A DNA stretch of 64,000 bases from CAVQOB01 sp963714325 (GTDB lineage Bacteria > Pseudomonadota > Alphaproteobacteria > Rhizobiales > Hyphomicrobiaceae). The position numbers and the translations under genes are program-made. The notes under the pieces were generated by a model. That model searched no databases. It saw only the letters and a list, made by a program, of their open reading frames with translations, and was not told where the DNA came from. The first letter of the stretch is position 1; the number at the start of each line of letters is the position of its first letter. Shown piece by piece: positions 18,063 to 26,585 of this stretch. Location: positions 39,747-103,746 of the forward strand of contig CAVQOB010000011.1 in NCBI GenBank assembly GCA_963714325.1, written 5' to 3'.

Positions 18063-18578
18063 ATGAGATTGGACATGCCGGACACCAAAGCCACGCAGCC
18101 CGGCGACATCCACGCGGCAATCAACCCAACACACGCCACGGCCGATGCGCATTTGGTTTTCATTGGCCGGGCAACAACACCGTGGCGCCCCGGCGATTGC
18201 CCAAAGAACATGGCGCAAGCCCGGGCAATCGGTCGGCCCGCGACATTGGTGATCGATGCGGCTTGGCGACCGGCGTTGGCCGATCTTGAGCGGGCCAGCC
18301 ACATCATCATTCTCGGGTGGTTTGCGGCGGCCGACCGAACCCTCATCGCTTTGCGACCAACGCATCTGCAGCATTCCGTCGGATGCTTCGCATTGCGCTC
18401 ACCGGCACGGCCCAATCCCATCGGCGTCAGTATCGCGCGCCTGATCAACGTCGATGTCGCCCTCGGCACGGTCGAAATTGATGCCCTTGACTGGTATGAC
18501 GGCACCGCCGTGCTGGACATCAAGCCCTACTACCCATCGACCGACGCCATAGCCACCGCCAGCATTATCGAACCCTGA
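18063..18578 (+). CDS. trmO: TrmO/TsaA-type tRNA (adenine-N6) methyltransferase
   Basis: A 171-aa protein of the UPF0066 / TsaA family. Hallmarks are FIGRATTPWRPGDCPKN (near 33), FALRSPARPNPIGVSIARL (near 110) and LDWYDGTAVLDIKPY (near 140). TrmO methylates N6 of t6A37 in tRNA-Thr(GGU) using SAM in a beta-barrel fold. The start is ambiguous between 18063 and 18075; 18063 is used. It is divergent from the met operon and not obviously in an operon. Confidence 0.82.
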   Translation: MRLDMPDTKATQPGDIHAAINPTHATADAHLVFIGRATTPWRPGDCPKNMAQARAIGRPATLVIDAAWRPALADLERASHIIILGWFAAADRTLIALRPTHLQHSVGCFALRSPARPNPIGVSIARLINVDVALGTVEIDALDWYDGTAVLDIKPYYPSTDAIATASIIEP

Positions 18579-18800
18579 TCATCCGTCCCGATAATGCCGC
18601 GCAATCGGCACACCAGCGCGGGTTGAAATAAGACCACTCACGGCATCGTGATCACCGCGCTTCAAATGATTGTGACGCAAAAGAGCTGGCGATCTCAGCT
18701 GGTTAACCCCATCTCCTTGATACGCTTCGAGCGGCCGCCCCCAAGCCTTGCTCCCATCGGAGCACCGTTCGGACGCGAACAGCAGAAAGGAGTTTGAGCC

Positions 18801-19284
18801 ATGCTGAACTTCAAGCTGGTTCGACTGATTAGTGCCGTGACCGTCCTCGCGGCGACACCTGCGCTTTTGGCCATTGCGGCCCACGCGCAGTCCCCACCCA
18901 CCACGACTGAACAGGCGCCATCTGCCCGCCCTGAGACGCCGCTACTGCCATCACAACCGTCGCGGCCCGAGACACAGCCGGCGACGGACATGACTTCGCA
19001 ACAAGACCACCCCCCCTGAAGCCGCCAAACCGACCGATCCATGGGTTGGGCTCGCCGTGTTTGGTTCGGACGGTCAGAAGATTGGCGAAGTGCAGCGGGT
19101 GAAATCTGACCCCGTCGGCGCGATCCAGGAAATCCACGTCAAGACCGGCGGGTTCTTCGGCTTCGGTGGTCGGCTGATTGCCATTCCGGCTGGAAAATTC
19201 GCAAAGTCAGGCGAAAACGTGCAACTTGCGATGACATCGCGCGAAGCCGGCCAATTGAAGCCGGTCACTGACAAATCAAGCTGA
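18801..19284 (+). pseudogene. Exported PRC-barrel domain protein, frameshifted in a C7 run
   Basis: The first part (18801-) has a signal peptide (LISAVTVLAATPALLAIAAHA) and a proline/threonine-rich linker ending QQDHPP-stop. Removing one C from the seven-C run at 19010-19016 restores EAAKPTDPWVGLAVFGSDGQ and continues through a PRC-barrel-like domain (KIGEVQRVKSDPVGAIQEI, GRLIAIPAGKF) to 19284. The restored protein has about 160 residues and is periplasmic. The homopolymer position points to a sequencing error or to slipped-strand phase variation. A tgagcc/aaggag ribosome-binding site precedes the ATG. Confidence 0.65.
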
Positions 19285-19666
19285 CGCTGCACTGCCGTCG
19301 CGGCACGAGGCGGGCCAACGTCGCACGGATTGCGGCCCGTCTTGCCATACAGCCTCGGCGGCGCCACACATGACGTGGGCAGATAACGGCGCATGTCAGC
19401 TTCAACCGGACAGCAGTGGCACAAAGCCCGAAATGAAACCGCTTATATTGAAACGTCGAAAATGGAATTGCCCTGACATGGCAACACCATCGACAGTACC
19501 ATCCCACAATTGCCCGAAAGTTCAGCTCTGTTAGGTTCTCAACGGCAACTTCCGCCAAGCCCTTTGACGTGCGGCCTCGCAGCGGGCACAACGGCGTCCC
19601 GGGAAACCACCAAGCGCGCCGCAGCACCGCTGCCGTTCGCCATTGATGACTGAGATGAGGACTGAG
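19285..19666. other. Intergenic region, nothing recognised
   Basis: No supported gene, repeat or clear terminator between the PRC-barrel gene and the MlaC-like gene. It presumably contains the promoter of the latter. Confidence 0.4.
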
Positions 19667-20290
19667 ATGATGCCTGTCACCACCGATTGCGCCACACGCA
19701 TTGTGCAGCGCTCGCTACGGCTCAGCCGATGCCTGCTAGCGGTCGCGCTGGCGGCGGCTTTTGTATCGGGTTTGGTCGCCACGGCAGCGCAGGCCGCCGA
19801 CCCCGCCGTGCAGCACATGGAGCGCGTCGCTCGCGATCTGATCGCAGCCCAGCGAACTCAGAGCCAGGGCACTTGGCTGAACGTCATCACGCGACATGGT
19901 GACATCGGCGGCATCGGGCTTTACGCCCTCGGCGATTATCGCCCAAAACTCGAAACCACCGACAAGCCCGGCTACCTGTCCGGCATGGCGCGCTTTATCG
20001 CGCGCTATGCAACGACAGAGGGACCGAAATACCCCGTCGCGAACGTCAAATTCGCCCCGGAAAGCCGCCGCGCAAAATACGGGTTGATGGTCGATTCGAC
20101 GATCGTCCTGCAAGACGGCTCAAGCTATGAAGTGGCCTGGCTGCTGATCGGCGGCCCCGGCAGCTACCGTGTGCGCGACGTCCAAGCTGCCGGCTTCTGG
20201 ATTTCGCCGTTCCTCAAGAAATTGTTTGAGGACTATATTGCTCAAAACAGTGGCAACGTAAAAGCGCTGGTGATGGTGCTGAATCGCTAA
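19667..20290 (+). CDS. MlaC/Ttg2D-family periplasmic phospholipid-binding protein
   Basis: 207 aa with a signal peptide (CLLAVALAAAFVSGLVATAAQA). The mature part matches the MlaC (toluene tolerance Ttg2D) fold: an MARFIARYATTE helix, VDSTIVLQDGSSYEVAWLLI and YRVRDVQAAGFW beta-sheet segments, and the C-terminal NSGNVKALVMVLNR. MlaC shuttles phospholipids between the outer-membrane MlaA complex and the inner-membrane MlaFEDB transporter. No mlaFED genes are nearby, so it is an orphan here. The ATG at 19667 is preferred because gagga lies 5 bp upstream. Confidence 0.72.
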   Translation: MMPVTTDCATRIVQRSLRLSRCLLAVALAAAFVSGLVATAAQAADPAVQHMERVARDLIAAQRTQSQGTWLNVITRHGDIGGIGLYALGDYRPKLETTDKPGYLSGMARFIARYATTEGPKYPVANVKFAPESRRAKYGLMVDSTIVLQDGSSYEVAWLLIGGPGSYRVRDVQAAGFWISPFLKKLFEDYIAQNSGNVKALVMVLNR

Positions 20291-20557
20291 TGCCGCGATT
20301 GCCGCTAATCGTGCATATAGGCAGCCCTGGAATCACGGAATAGCGATTGCAGCCCCAAATTTGATCGCCTGATGCTGTTGCGGGCTTTTTGGCCCCCACC
20401 CCTAGCCGCCGATCACGAGGCCATCAGGCAGCGCTCCCAGGCGCCCTAGCGTCGATTAACAACGTTCATTAAGATCTGGCGCGCTTCCGGGCTGGTTTGC
20501 GGCAGAAGCGGCCCTGATTTCGGGCGGTCGCCTGCGTTGGCTGCTGCCGCAACCTTT

Positions 20558-21562
20558 TCAACTCGGTGGTCCGACCAGACAATCCCGGACACCCCGCGCC
20601 AGCCCACGCATGAGCGCGCCATAAAGTTCGGGACCCGCTGGCAGTCGCGCGCCCTCCGGATCAAGCACAGCGGTCCGCGCACTGGAGCCTTCGATCACCG
20701 TCTGCACCACCTTTGCCTCGAAATTGGGCTCCGAAAACACGCAAGCCACGCCCAACGTCGCAATTTTCTTGCGCAGGTCAGACAACCGCTTGCCGCTCGG
20801 CGGCACGTCAGGACTGACAGTGATGGAGCCCAGCGCATTCAAACCATATCGCTTCTCGAAGTACTGCGTCGCATCGTGAAACACAACGAAGGGCTTGCCG
20901 GCCGCCGCCGCGAGATCACGGCTGATGGTGGCGTCGAGCAGATCGATGTCGGCCTTGGCTTTGGCCGCATTCGCCTTGTAGAGGTTGGCGTGCGACGTGT
21001 CCTTTTTGGTCAGAACCTCGGCAATCCGATCAACCAGCAATTTCGCATTGCTCGGATCAAGCCAAACGTGGCCATCGCCATCATTCCCCGACTTGGCTCC
21101 CCCCGGCTGTGTCCCTTGATCATGGTCGTGCCCGGCGTGTTTATCGGCCTCGAAGGTCGTACCGCGGCGCCGTGGCAACAGCGCCAACCCCGGTGTTGCC
21201 GCCAACGTAACCACCTCGACTTTCGCCGGCAACGAACGGACAACGCGAGCGGTGAATGGCTCGACCGCTTCGGAGACGCGAAAGACGATGTCCGCATCAT
21301 TCAGCAGCCGCGTATCTGACGGCTTGAGCGCGTAGCTATGTGGCGACGCCAGACCATCAACAACGATCGCCGGAACGGCAACCCCCGCCATCACCTGGGC
21401 AACCAGGGAGTGTACCGGCTTGATCGTCGCGACAACCTTGGGCTCGGCTGCGCCGGCGGCCGATGGTCCACAACACAGCCATCCCAGCACGGCGAGCCGC
21501 AAGGCCGGACGCACCTTCGGTATAAATTTGCCAAAATCCCATGGGAGTAACGGCTTGGCCAT
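20558..21562 (-). CDS. znuA: ZnuA-like zinc ABC transporter substrate-binding protein
   Basis: A 334-aa cluster A-I metal-binding protein with a signal peptide (about 1-38). Metal ligands are visible: His in VATIKPVHSLVAQ (near 49), His in LASPHSYALKP (near 75), a His/Asp-rich loop (KHAGHDHDQG near 142) followed by GDGHVWLDPSN, and PFVVFHDATQY (near 226). It delivers zinc (or Mn) to a ZnuBC permease, which is not in this window. The start at 21562 follows gggagttccgacgc. It neighbours two other metal-linked genes (DUF1007, NicO). Confidence 0.85.
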   Translation of the reverse strand: MAKPLLPWDFGKFIPKVRPALRLAVLGWLCCGPSAAGAAEPKVVATIKPVHSLVAQVMAGVAVPAIVVDGLASPHSYALKPSDTRLLNDADIVFRVSEAVEPFTARVVRSLPAKVEVVTLAATPGLALLPRRRGTTFEADKHAGHDHDQGTQPGGAKSGNDGDGHVWLDPSNAKLLVDRIAEVLTKKDTSHANLYKANAAKAKADIDLLDATISRDLAAAAGKPFVVFHDATQYFEKRYGLNALGSITVSPDVPPSGKRLSDLRKKIATLGVACVFSEPNFEAKVVQTVIEGSSARTAVLDPEGARLPAGPELYGALMRGLARGVRDCLVGPPS

Positions 21563-21598
21563 GCGTCGGAACTCCCGCGATTGTCTTGAGCGTAGGCT

Positions 21599-21612
21599 AC
21601 ATGTTAGCATGT
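21599..21612. promoter_or_regulatory. Imperfect operator-like palindrome ACATG-TTAG-CATGT
   Basis: Located 37 bp upstream of the znuA-like start, in the gap shared with the divergent DUF1007 gene. It could be a metal-regulator site, but it does not match the classic alphaproteobacterial Zur box. Confidence 0.25.
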
Positions 21613-21811
21613 GCGAAACCTAGTCGTGAAAGTGAAAGCAGTTCAATCGCGCCAATCCTGGCATAAATGACATCGTTGCGACATCCGAAGGCGCTATGAT
21701 TCCACGAGGACGAGTTCTGCATGGCACGCGTCGGTTTGGGCATGTTGAACTTTGCGCTCGTCGATGCATCGGAACCCGGTCGCAGCAAGTGTTTGGAAGA
21801 GAGGTGGAACG

Positions 21812-22477
21812 ATGTCGATCGTGAAGCAATTGAAGCCACGGACTTCGGCTTGCTGCCTCATTGCTGCTTTGGTTTTGGCGCCGGTTCCGGCGCAAGCGCA
21901 CCCGCATGTCTTCGTGACGGTCGAAGCTACGGTTGCCTTTGAGAACGGCGCGATCACCGGCATCGAGCACGTCTGGACATTCGATGAATTCTACACGGCC
22001 ATGGCCGTCGAAGGCCTCGACACCAACAAGGACGGCAAGTACTCGCGCGAAGAGCTTGCCGAACTCGCCAAGGTCAATCTCGAGGGCCTGAAAGAGTTCC
22101 AATATTTTACGTTCCCGACGCTCGCCGACAAAGAGCTGAAACTCGCCGACCCCAAGCCCGATTCAGCCTGGCTCGAGCATACCAAGGATGTCCTGTCGTT
22201 GCACTTCCGCGTGCCGCTCGCCGAACCGGTGCCAACCAATACCAAGGGATTTGCGTTCTCGATCTATGATCAGAGCTACTTCATCGCGCTGGAATTCGCC
22301 AAGAAGCCCGATGCCGTCAAACTCGGCGAAGGCGCACCAAAATCCTGCAAGCTCAGCGTCGGGACGCCGAAGCCCGAGGGCACAGTCGAGAAGAAGCTGA
22401 GCGATGCCTTTGCCCAACAGCTTGGCGGCGCGTCAGGTTCGGGCCTCGCCAAGTCGATTTCTGTTGCCTGCAACTGA
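21812..22477 (+). CDS. DUF1007-family exported protein
   Basis: 221 aa; the ATG at 21812 is preceded by agaggtgg. Signal peptide 1-38 (CCLIAALVLAPVPAQA), then HPHVFVTVEATVAFENG, the invariant start of DUF1007 proteins. It also has an EF-hand-like loop DTNKDGKYSREEL (near 87). Family members are almost always encoded beside NicO/RcnA-type nickel-cobalt transporters, as here, and are thought to assist metal handling at the periplasmic face. The precise function is not established. Confidence 0.85.
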   Translation: MSIVKQLKPRTSACCLIAALVLAPVPAQAHPHVFVTVEATVAFENGAITGIEHVWTFDEFYTAMAVEGLDTNKDGKYSREELAELAKVNLEGLKEFQYFTFPTLADKELKLADPKPDSAWLEHTKDVLSLHFRVPLAEPVPTNTKGFAFSIYDQSYFIALEFAKKPDAVKLGEGAPKSCKLSVGTPKPEGTVEKKLSDAFAQQLGGASGSGLAKSISVACN

Positions 22478-22488
22478 AAGCGCCCGCG

Positions 22489-23652
22489 ATGCTCCGAAAG
22501 TCCGTTCTCTCGATCGCGCGCGCCGTTGCCGTGACGCTGACACTGTCATTGCTCCTGCCGATTCTGTCGGCCAGCGCGCAAACTCCGCCTGCGCCATCGA
22601 GCACGGGACAATCCGCACCACCGCCGCGCGGCCTGTTCCCGCCCAAGGCCGAGCGCGCGCCGGCCGCACAGCCGTCTGGTCTCTTCGGCGGCGCCTACGC
22701 CTGGATCATGGCGCAGCAGCAGGAAATCAATCGCAATCTCGCCGACGCAATCAAGCGTCTCAAAGCCGGCGACGGGCTATCGGCCGCTCTGCTGTTGGGC
22801 GGATTGAGCTTCGCCTACGGCATTCTGCACGCTGCCGGTCCTGGCCACGGCAAAGCAGTGATCTCGTCCTATGTGCTGGCCGACGGACAGACGATGCGCC
22901 GTGGCGTCATCCTCGCCTTCATGGCAGCATTCGTGCAGGCCTTGGCGGCGCTGATCGTCGTCGCGATCCTGGTTCTCGTGCTGAAATCGACCCGCACCAC
23001 CATCGTCAACACCGAGCTTTGGCTGGAACGCGCAAGCTGGGCCTTCGTGGCATGCTTTGGTGCCTGGTTGCTCTGGCGGCAACTGAGGCCGCTTTTGGCT
23101 GGCCCACCCCCCCACGGGAACGTCGCCCATGCGCACGCGGGTCACAGTCACGCTGACCACGATCACCATCACGATCATGGGCACGCCGCGCATCGCCATC
23201 AACACGACCACACCCATCACGATCATGCGCACCACGGCCACACGCACGGCCCTGCCGATGTCTGCGACACCTGCGGACACGCCCACATGCCGGCACCCGA
23301 TGCGCTGAAGACCGACTGGTCCTGGCGCCGCGCCATCACGCTCGCGCTGGCCATCGGCATCCGTCCCTGCACCGGCGCCATCTTGGTCCTCGTCTTCGCA
23401 ATGAGCCAGGGGCTCATGTGGGCCGGCGTGTTCGCGACCTTTGCCATGGCGATCGGCACGGCCATCACGGTTTCAGCATTAGCGGCTCTGGCGGTCGGGT
23501 CACGCGAGCTTGCAACGCGCCTCGCCGGTGCCAGCCAACCCCGTTGGGCCGACCGCGTGCAGACCGCCGTGGGCGTCGCCGGCGCGAGCCTCGTCATGAT
23601 CCTCGGCGCGACGTTCTTCTATTACTCGCTCAACGGCTCGGGGCCGCTCTGA
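22489..23652 (+). CDS. NicO/RcnA-family nickel-cobalt transporter with His-rich loop
   Basis: 387 aa with a hydrophobic leader and about six membrane helices. LAYGILHAAGPGHGKAVISSYVLA (residues 105-125) is the signature of the NicO family. A long cytosolic or periplasmic loop (residues 210-265) is extremely histidine-rich (HADHDHHHDHGHAAHRH) and ends with a CDTCGH motif, and is likely to bind Ni, Co or Zn. IGIRPCTGAILVL is the second conserved NicO motif. It starts 11 bp after the DUF1007 gene, forming a two-gene operon. Export of surplus metal is more likely than uptake. Confidence 0.87.
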   Translation: MLRKSVLSIARAVAVTLTLSLLLPILSASAQTPPAPSSTGQSAPPPRGLFPPKAERAPAAQPSGLFGGAYAWIMAQQQEINRNLADAIKRLKAGDGLSAALLLGGLSFAYGILHAAGPGHGKAVISSYVLADGQTMRRGVILAFMAAFVQALAALIVVAILVLVLKSTRTTIVNTELWLERASWAFVACFGAWLLWRQLRPLLAGPPPHGNVAHAHAGHSHADHDHHHDHGHAAHRHQHDHTHHDHAHHGHTHGPADVCDTCGHAHMPAPDALKTDWSWRRAITLALAIGIRPCTGAILVLVFAMSQGLMWAGVFATFAMAIGTAITVSALAALAVGSRELATRLAGASQPRWADRVQTAVGVAGASLVMILGATFFYYSLNGSGPL

Positions 23653-23739
23653 CATCGCGCGGGATGCCGAAGAATAGCCGACGTTTTGATCGCCGACGCA
23701 AGACCGTCCATGCAGCTTTCATCTTGCCTCAGAACAATA

Positions 23740-23771
23740 AAGCCCCGCTGGCGCTGATGCCGGCGGGGCTT
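23740..23771. terminator. GC-rich hairpin after the NicO gene
   Basis: The stem aagccccgc / gcggggctt encloses a 14-nt loop. There is no long T tract on the plus strand; a TTATTGTT stretch follows on the minus strand. It probably works as a bidirectional boundary between the metal operon and the fhs remnant. Confidence 0.55.
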
Positions 23772-23794
23772 CATGGCAGTTGCAGCCGTGGAAC

Positions 23795-23928
23795 TTAGAA
23801 CAACCCTTCAATCTGCCCCTTGTCATTGAAGCGGATATGCTCCGACGACGGCACCTTCGGCAGGCCGGGCATCGTCATGATCTCTCCGCAAATCGCGGCA
23901 ACAAAGCCGGCGCGATAGATCGTTTCGG
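23795..23928 (-). pseudogene. Remnant duplication of the fhs 3' end
   Basis: 23795-23909 repeats 24750-24864, the last codons of fhs, over 115 bp with four mismatches. It is then joined to a short piece matching 25048-25068 (two mismatches), so about 183 internal bases are deleted. This is a relic of a second fhs copy. The toxin-antitoxin pair at 24013-24673 lies between the relic and intact fhs. Confidence 0.8.
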
Positions 23929-24012
23929 CGTTAGTCCGGACCCAAACGACAGGCTCGTCGCGCCGAGATGGAGCAGCTTGATGTTGTCCATATGGCCATG
24001 CAAGATTTGCTC

Positions 24013-24285
24013 ATGGAATTCGAATGGGATCCCAACAAAGCAGAGTTGAACTGGCGCCGTCACGGCGTTGCTTTTGCTGTCGCAACCGGTGTGTTCGACG
24101 ATCCATATGTCATCGAAGACGACGATCCTGAACTGAGCGAATACCGACAGCACGCCATTGGCTACGCCGATGGTCGCCTTTTGTTTGTCGTTTACACAAT
24201 GCGCGACGACATCTGCCGGATCATTTCAGCGCGTTCGGCTGACGCCCACGAGCGGCGGCGCTATCACGAAGCGGGTCGAGATTGA
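24013..24285 (+). CDS. brnT: BrnT-family toxin
   Basis: A 90-aa protein starting MEFEWDPNKAELNWRRHGVAF, the diagnostic N-terminus of BrnT RNase toxins. It continues with YADGRLLFVVYTMRDDICRIISARSADAHERRRYHE, including the conserved IISAR..ERR..Y segment. BrnT has a RelE-like fold and cleaves RNA to arrest growth. No strong ribosome-binding site is seen; ATGs at 23992 or 23968 are alternatives. It is followed 31 bp later by its probable antitoxin. Confidence 0.85.
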   Translation: MEFEWDPNKAELNWRRHGVAFAVATGVFDDPYVIEDDDPELSEYRQHAIGYADGRLLFVVYTMRDDICRIISARSADAHERRRYHEAGRD

Positions 24286-24316
24286 CGCCGGTTCCAACTT
24301 GGTAGAGAATCTTGCG

Positions 24317-24673
24317 ATGGCTGATGAGAAAATTGTCCGATTCCGACCTGTACCAGGCAATCCACCGAAAGCGGATTGGTCGCGATTGGATGCGATGACC
24401 GAGGATGAGCGGCACGCTGCGGCCGTGGCTGACGCCGATGCTCAACCATTGGGTGACGCCCAACTTGCCCAGATGCGCCGCGTGCCGAACGTTACGGCCA
24501 TCCGGGAAAAATTTGGGCTCGACATCGAGGACTTTGCGAAGCGCTTCGGACTGTCACCGGTCCTGGTGCGCGAATGGGAAGAGCGCCGCCGCCGCCTTGA
24601 TCCGGCAGCGAAAATTCTGCTGCGGGTGATCGAGCGCGAACCCGACGCGGTTGCGCGTGCGGCGGCGGAATAG
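24317..24673 (+). CDS. HTH-type antitoxin paired with BrnT
   Basis: 118 aa from the ATG at 24317. The N-terminal toxin-contacting part is acidic (DWSRLDAMTEDERHAAAVAD). The C-terminal part is an XRE-like helix-turn-helix (REKFGLDIEDFAKRFGLSPVLVREWEERRR). Classic BrnA antitoxins are ribbon-helix-helix proteins, so this is the HTH-bearing variant. It neutralises BrnT and represses the module by family analogy. Confidence 0.75.
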   Translation: MADEKIVRFRPVPGNPPKADWSRLDAMTEDERHAAAVADADAQPLGDAQLAQMRRVPNVTAIREKFGLDIEDFAKRFGLSPVLVREWEERRRRLDPAAKILLRVIEREPDAVARAAAE

Positions 24674-24749
24674 TGCTGAAGGCACCCTAACCAAATCATC
24701 GGGACATGCGATAGAGAGGCAGGCTCATGCGCCTGACTTCCTTCTCCCC

Positions 24750-26426
24750 TTAGAACAACCCTTCAATCTGCCCCTTGTCATTGAAGCGGATATGCTCCGA
24801 CGACGGCACCTTCGGTAGGCCGGGCATCGTCATGATCTCTCCGCAAATGGCGACGACAAAGCCGGCCCCCGCCGACAGCCGCACTTCACGAACGGGAATG
24901 TCGAAACCGGTCGGCGCCCCGCGTGCATTCGGGTCGGTCGTGAACGAGTATTGCGTCTTGGCGATGCAGACTGGCAACTTGCCATAGCCCATGTCTTCCC
25001 AGACCTTGAGCTGGTCCTTGACGCTCTTGTCGGCCGTCACTGTTCCAGCGCGATAGATCGTCTTGGCGATCGCCTCGATCTTGCCGAACAGCCCCATCTC
25101 GTCGGGATAAATCGGCTGGAAGTTCGCCTTCCCACCCTCGGCCAGCGCGACGACCTTGTGCGCCAGTTCTTCGACACCGGCCGAGCCGTGCGCCCAATGC
25201 TTGCAGAGCACGGCTTCCGCGCCCTGCGTCGCCACATACTCTTTCACGGCCGCGATTTCAGCATCGGTGTCGGAAATGAAGTGATTGATCCCGACGATCG
25301 CCGGAACGCCGAACGACTTCACATTCTCGATGTGACGGCCGAGATTACCGAGGCCCTTTTTGACGGCCTCGACGTTCTCTTTTCCGAGATCGTCCTTCTT
25401 GACACCGCCATTCATCTTCAATGCACGCACCGTCGCAACGATCACCGCTGCTGCCGGCTTGAGACCAGCCTTCCGGCACTTGATGTCGAAGAACTTCTCC
25501 GCACCCAGATCCGCGCCAAAGCCCGCTTCCGTCACAACGTAGTCGGCAAGCTTCAACGCCGTCTTGGTCGCCACCACCGAGTTACAGCCGTGCGCGATGT
25601 TCGCAAACGGTCCGCCGTGGATGAACGCTGGATTGTTCTCCAGTGTCTGCACGAGATTAGGTTGCATGGCCTGCGCCAGCAACACGGTCATGGCGCCGTC
25701 GGCCTTGATATCGCGGCAATAGACCGGCGTCTTGTCGCGGCGATAGGCGATGATGATGTCGCCAAGACGCTTTTCCAAGTCCTTGAGATCGTTGGCGAGG
25801 CAGAGGATCGCCATCACTTCCGATGCAACCGTGATGTCGAAGCCTGCTTCACGCGGGAAGCCATTGGCGACACCACCGAGACTGCAAACAATCTCACGCA
25901 GGGCGCGATCGTTCATGTCCATCACCCGGCGCCAGACGACGCGACGCGTGTCGATGTTTTGCGTGTTGCCCCAGTAGATGTGGTTGTCGATCATCGCCGA
26001 GAGCAGATTGTGCGCCGAGGTGATGGCATGGAAATCGCCGGTGAAATGCAGATTGATGTCTTCCATCGGCACGACCTGCGCGTAACCGCCACCAGCCGCG
26101 CCACCCTTGACGCCGAAGCAGGGCCCGAGCGACGGCTCACGCAGGCAGATCGCCGTCTTCTTGCCGATCCGATTGAGGCCGTCGCCGAGTCCGACGGTCG
26201 TCGTTGTCTTGCCTTCGCCGGCGGGCGTCGGGTTGATCGCCGTGACCAGGATCAACTTGCCGTCCTTTTTGCCGGCCTGCGCCTTGATGAACTCAGCCGA
26301 TATTTTCGCCTTGTCGTGCCCGAACGGCAGCAGATGTTCCGTTGGAATTCCCAACTTCAAACCGATCTCCTGGATCGGGCTCTTCTTCGCTTCGCGGGCG
26401 ATTTCGATATCGGATTTAACGGTCAT
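24750..26426 (-). CDS. fhs: Formate-tetrahydrofolate ligase
   Basis: Makes 10-formyl-THF from formate, THF and ATP. The 558-aa protein has the P-loop ITAINPTPAGEGKTTTTVGL (near 63), the EPSLGPCFGVKGGAAGGG motif (near 98), ITSAHNLLSAMIDNHIY (near 135) and a C-terminal GEIMTMPGLPKVPSSEHI. Full normal length. It is the last gene of the minus-strand gntR-oxc-frc-formylhydrolase-fhs series, so formate derived from oxalate can enter one-carbon metabolism. A large REP-like hairpin cluster separates it from the upstream gene. Confidence 0.96.
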   Translation of the reverse strand: MTVKSDIEIAREAKKSPIQEIGLKLGIPTEHLLPFGHDKAKISAEFIKAQAGKKDGKLILVTAINPTPAGEGKTTTTVGLGDGLNRIGKKTAICLREPSLGPCFGVKGGAAGGGYAQVVPMEDINLHFTGDFHAITSAHNLLSAMIDNHIYWGNTQNIDTRRVVWRRVMDMNDRALREIVCSLGGVANGFPREAGFDITVASEVMAILCLANDLKDLEKRLGDIIIAYRRDKTPVYCRDIKADGAMTVLLAQAMQPNLVQTLENNPAFIHGGPFANIAHGCNSVVATKTALKLADYVVTEAGFGADLGAEKFFDIKCRKAGLKPAAAVIVATVRALKMNGGVKKDDLGKENVEAVKKGLGNLGRHIENVKSFGVPAIVGINHFISDTDAEIAAVKEYVATQGAEAVLCKHWAHGSAGVEELAHKVVALAEGGKANFQPIYPDEMGLFGKIEAIAKTIYRAGTVTADKSVKDQLKVWEDMGYGKLPVCIAKTQYSFTTDPNARGAPTGFDIPVREVRLSAGAGFVVAICGEIMTMPGLPKVPSSEHIRFNDKGQIEGLF

Positions 26427-26443
26427 CGGATGATTTCCTATTT

Positions 26444-26577
26444 CTCCCTCTCCCCGCGCGCGGGAAAAGGGTTTGGGTGAGGGGCGGCGGCGAACTCAGA
26501 GAGTGGCGAACTCGGAGCAAACGGCCGCCCCTCACCCGCCCTTTGGGCACCCTCTCCCCGCCACGTGCGGGGAGAGG
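26444..26577. repeat. REP-like CTCTCCCCGC...GTGAGGGGC element pair
   Basis: Two facing copies (26444-26489 and 26524-26577) of the dispersed Rhizobiales palindrome built from CCTCTCCCCGC hairpins and GGTGAGGGGCGGC. They lie between the formyl-hydrolase-like gene and fhs. Probable transcript-stabilising or terminating structure. Confidence 0.75.
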
Positions 26578-26585
26578 AAAATACG

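Noticed and set aside
24951..26480. 509-codon plus-strand open frame opposite fhs
   Set aside because: Exact antisense shadow of the conserved fhs gene; low-complexity Arg/His/Asp composition and no ribosome-binding site.
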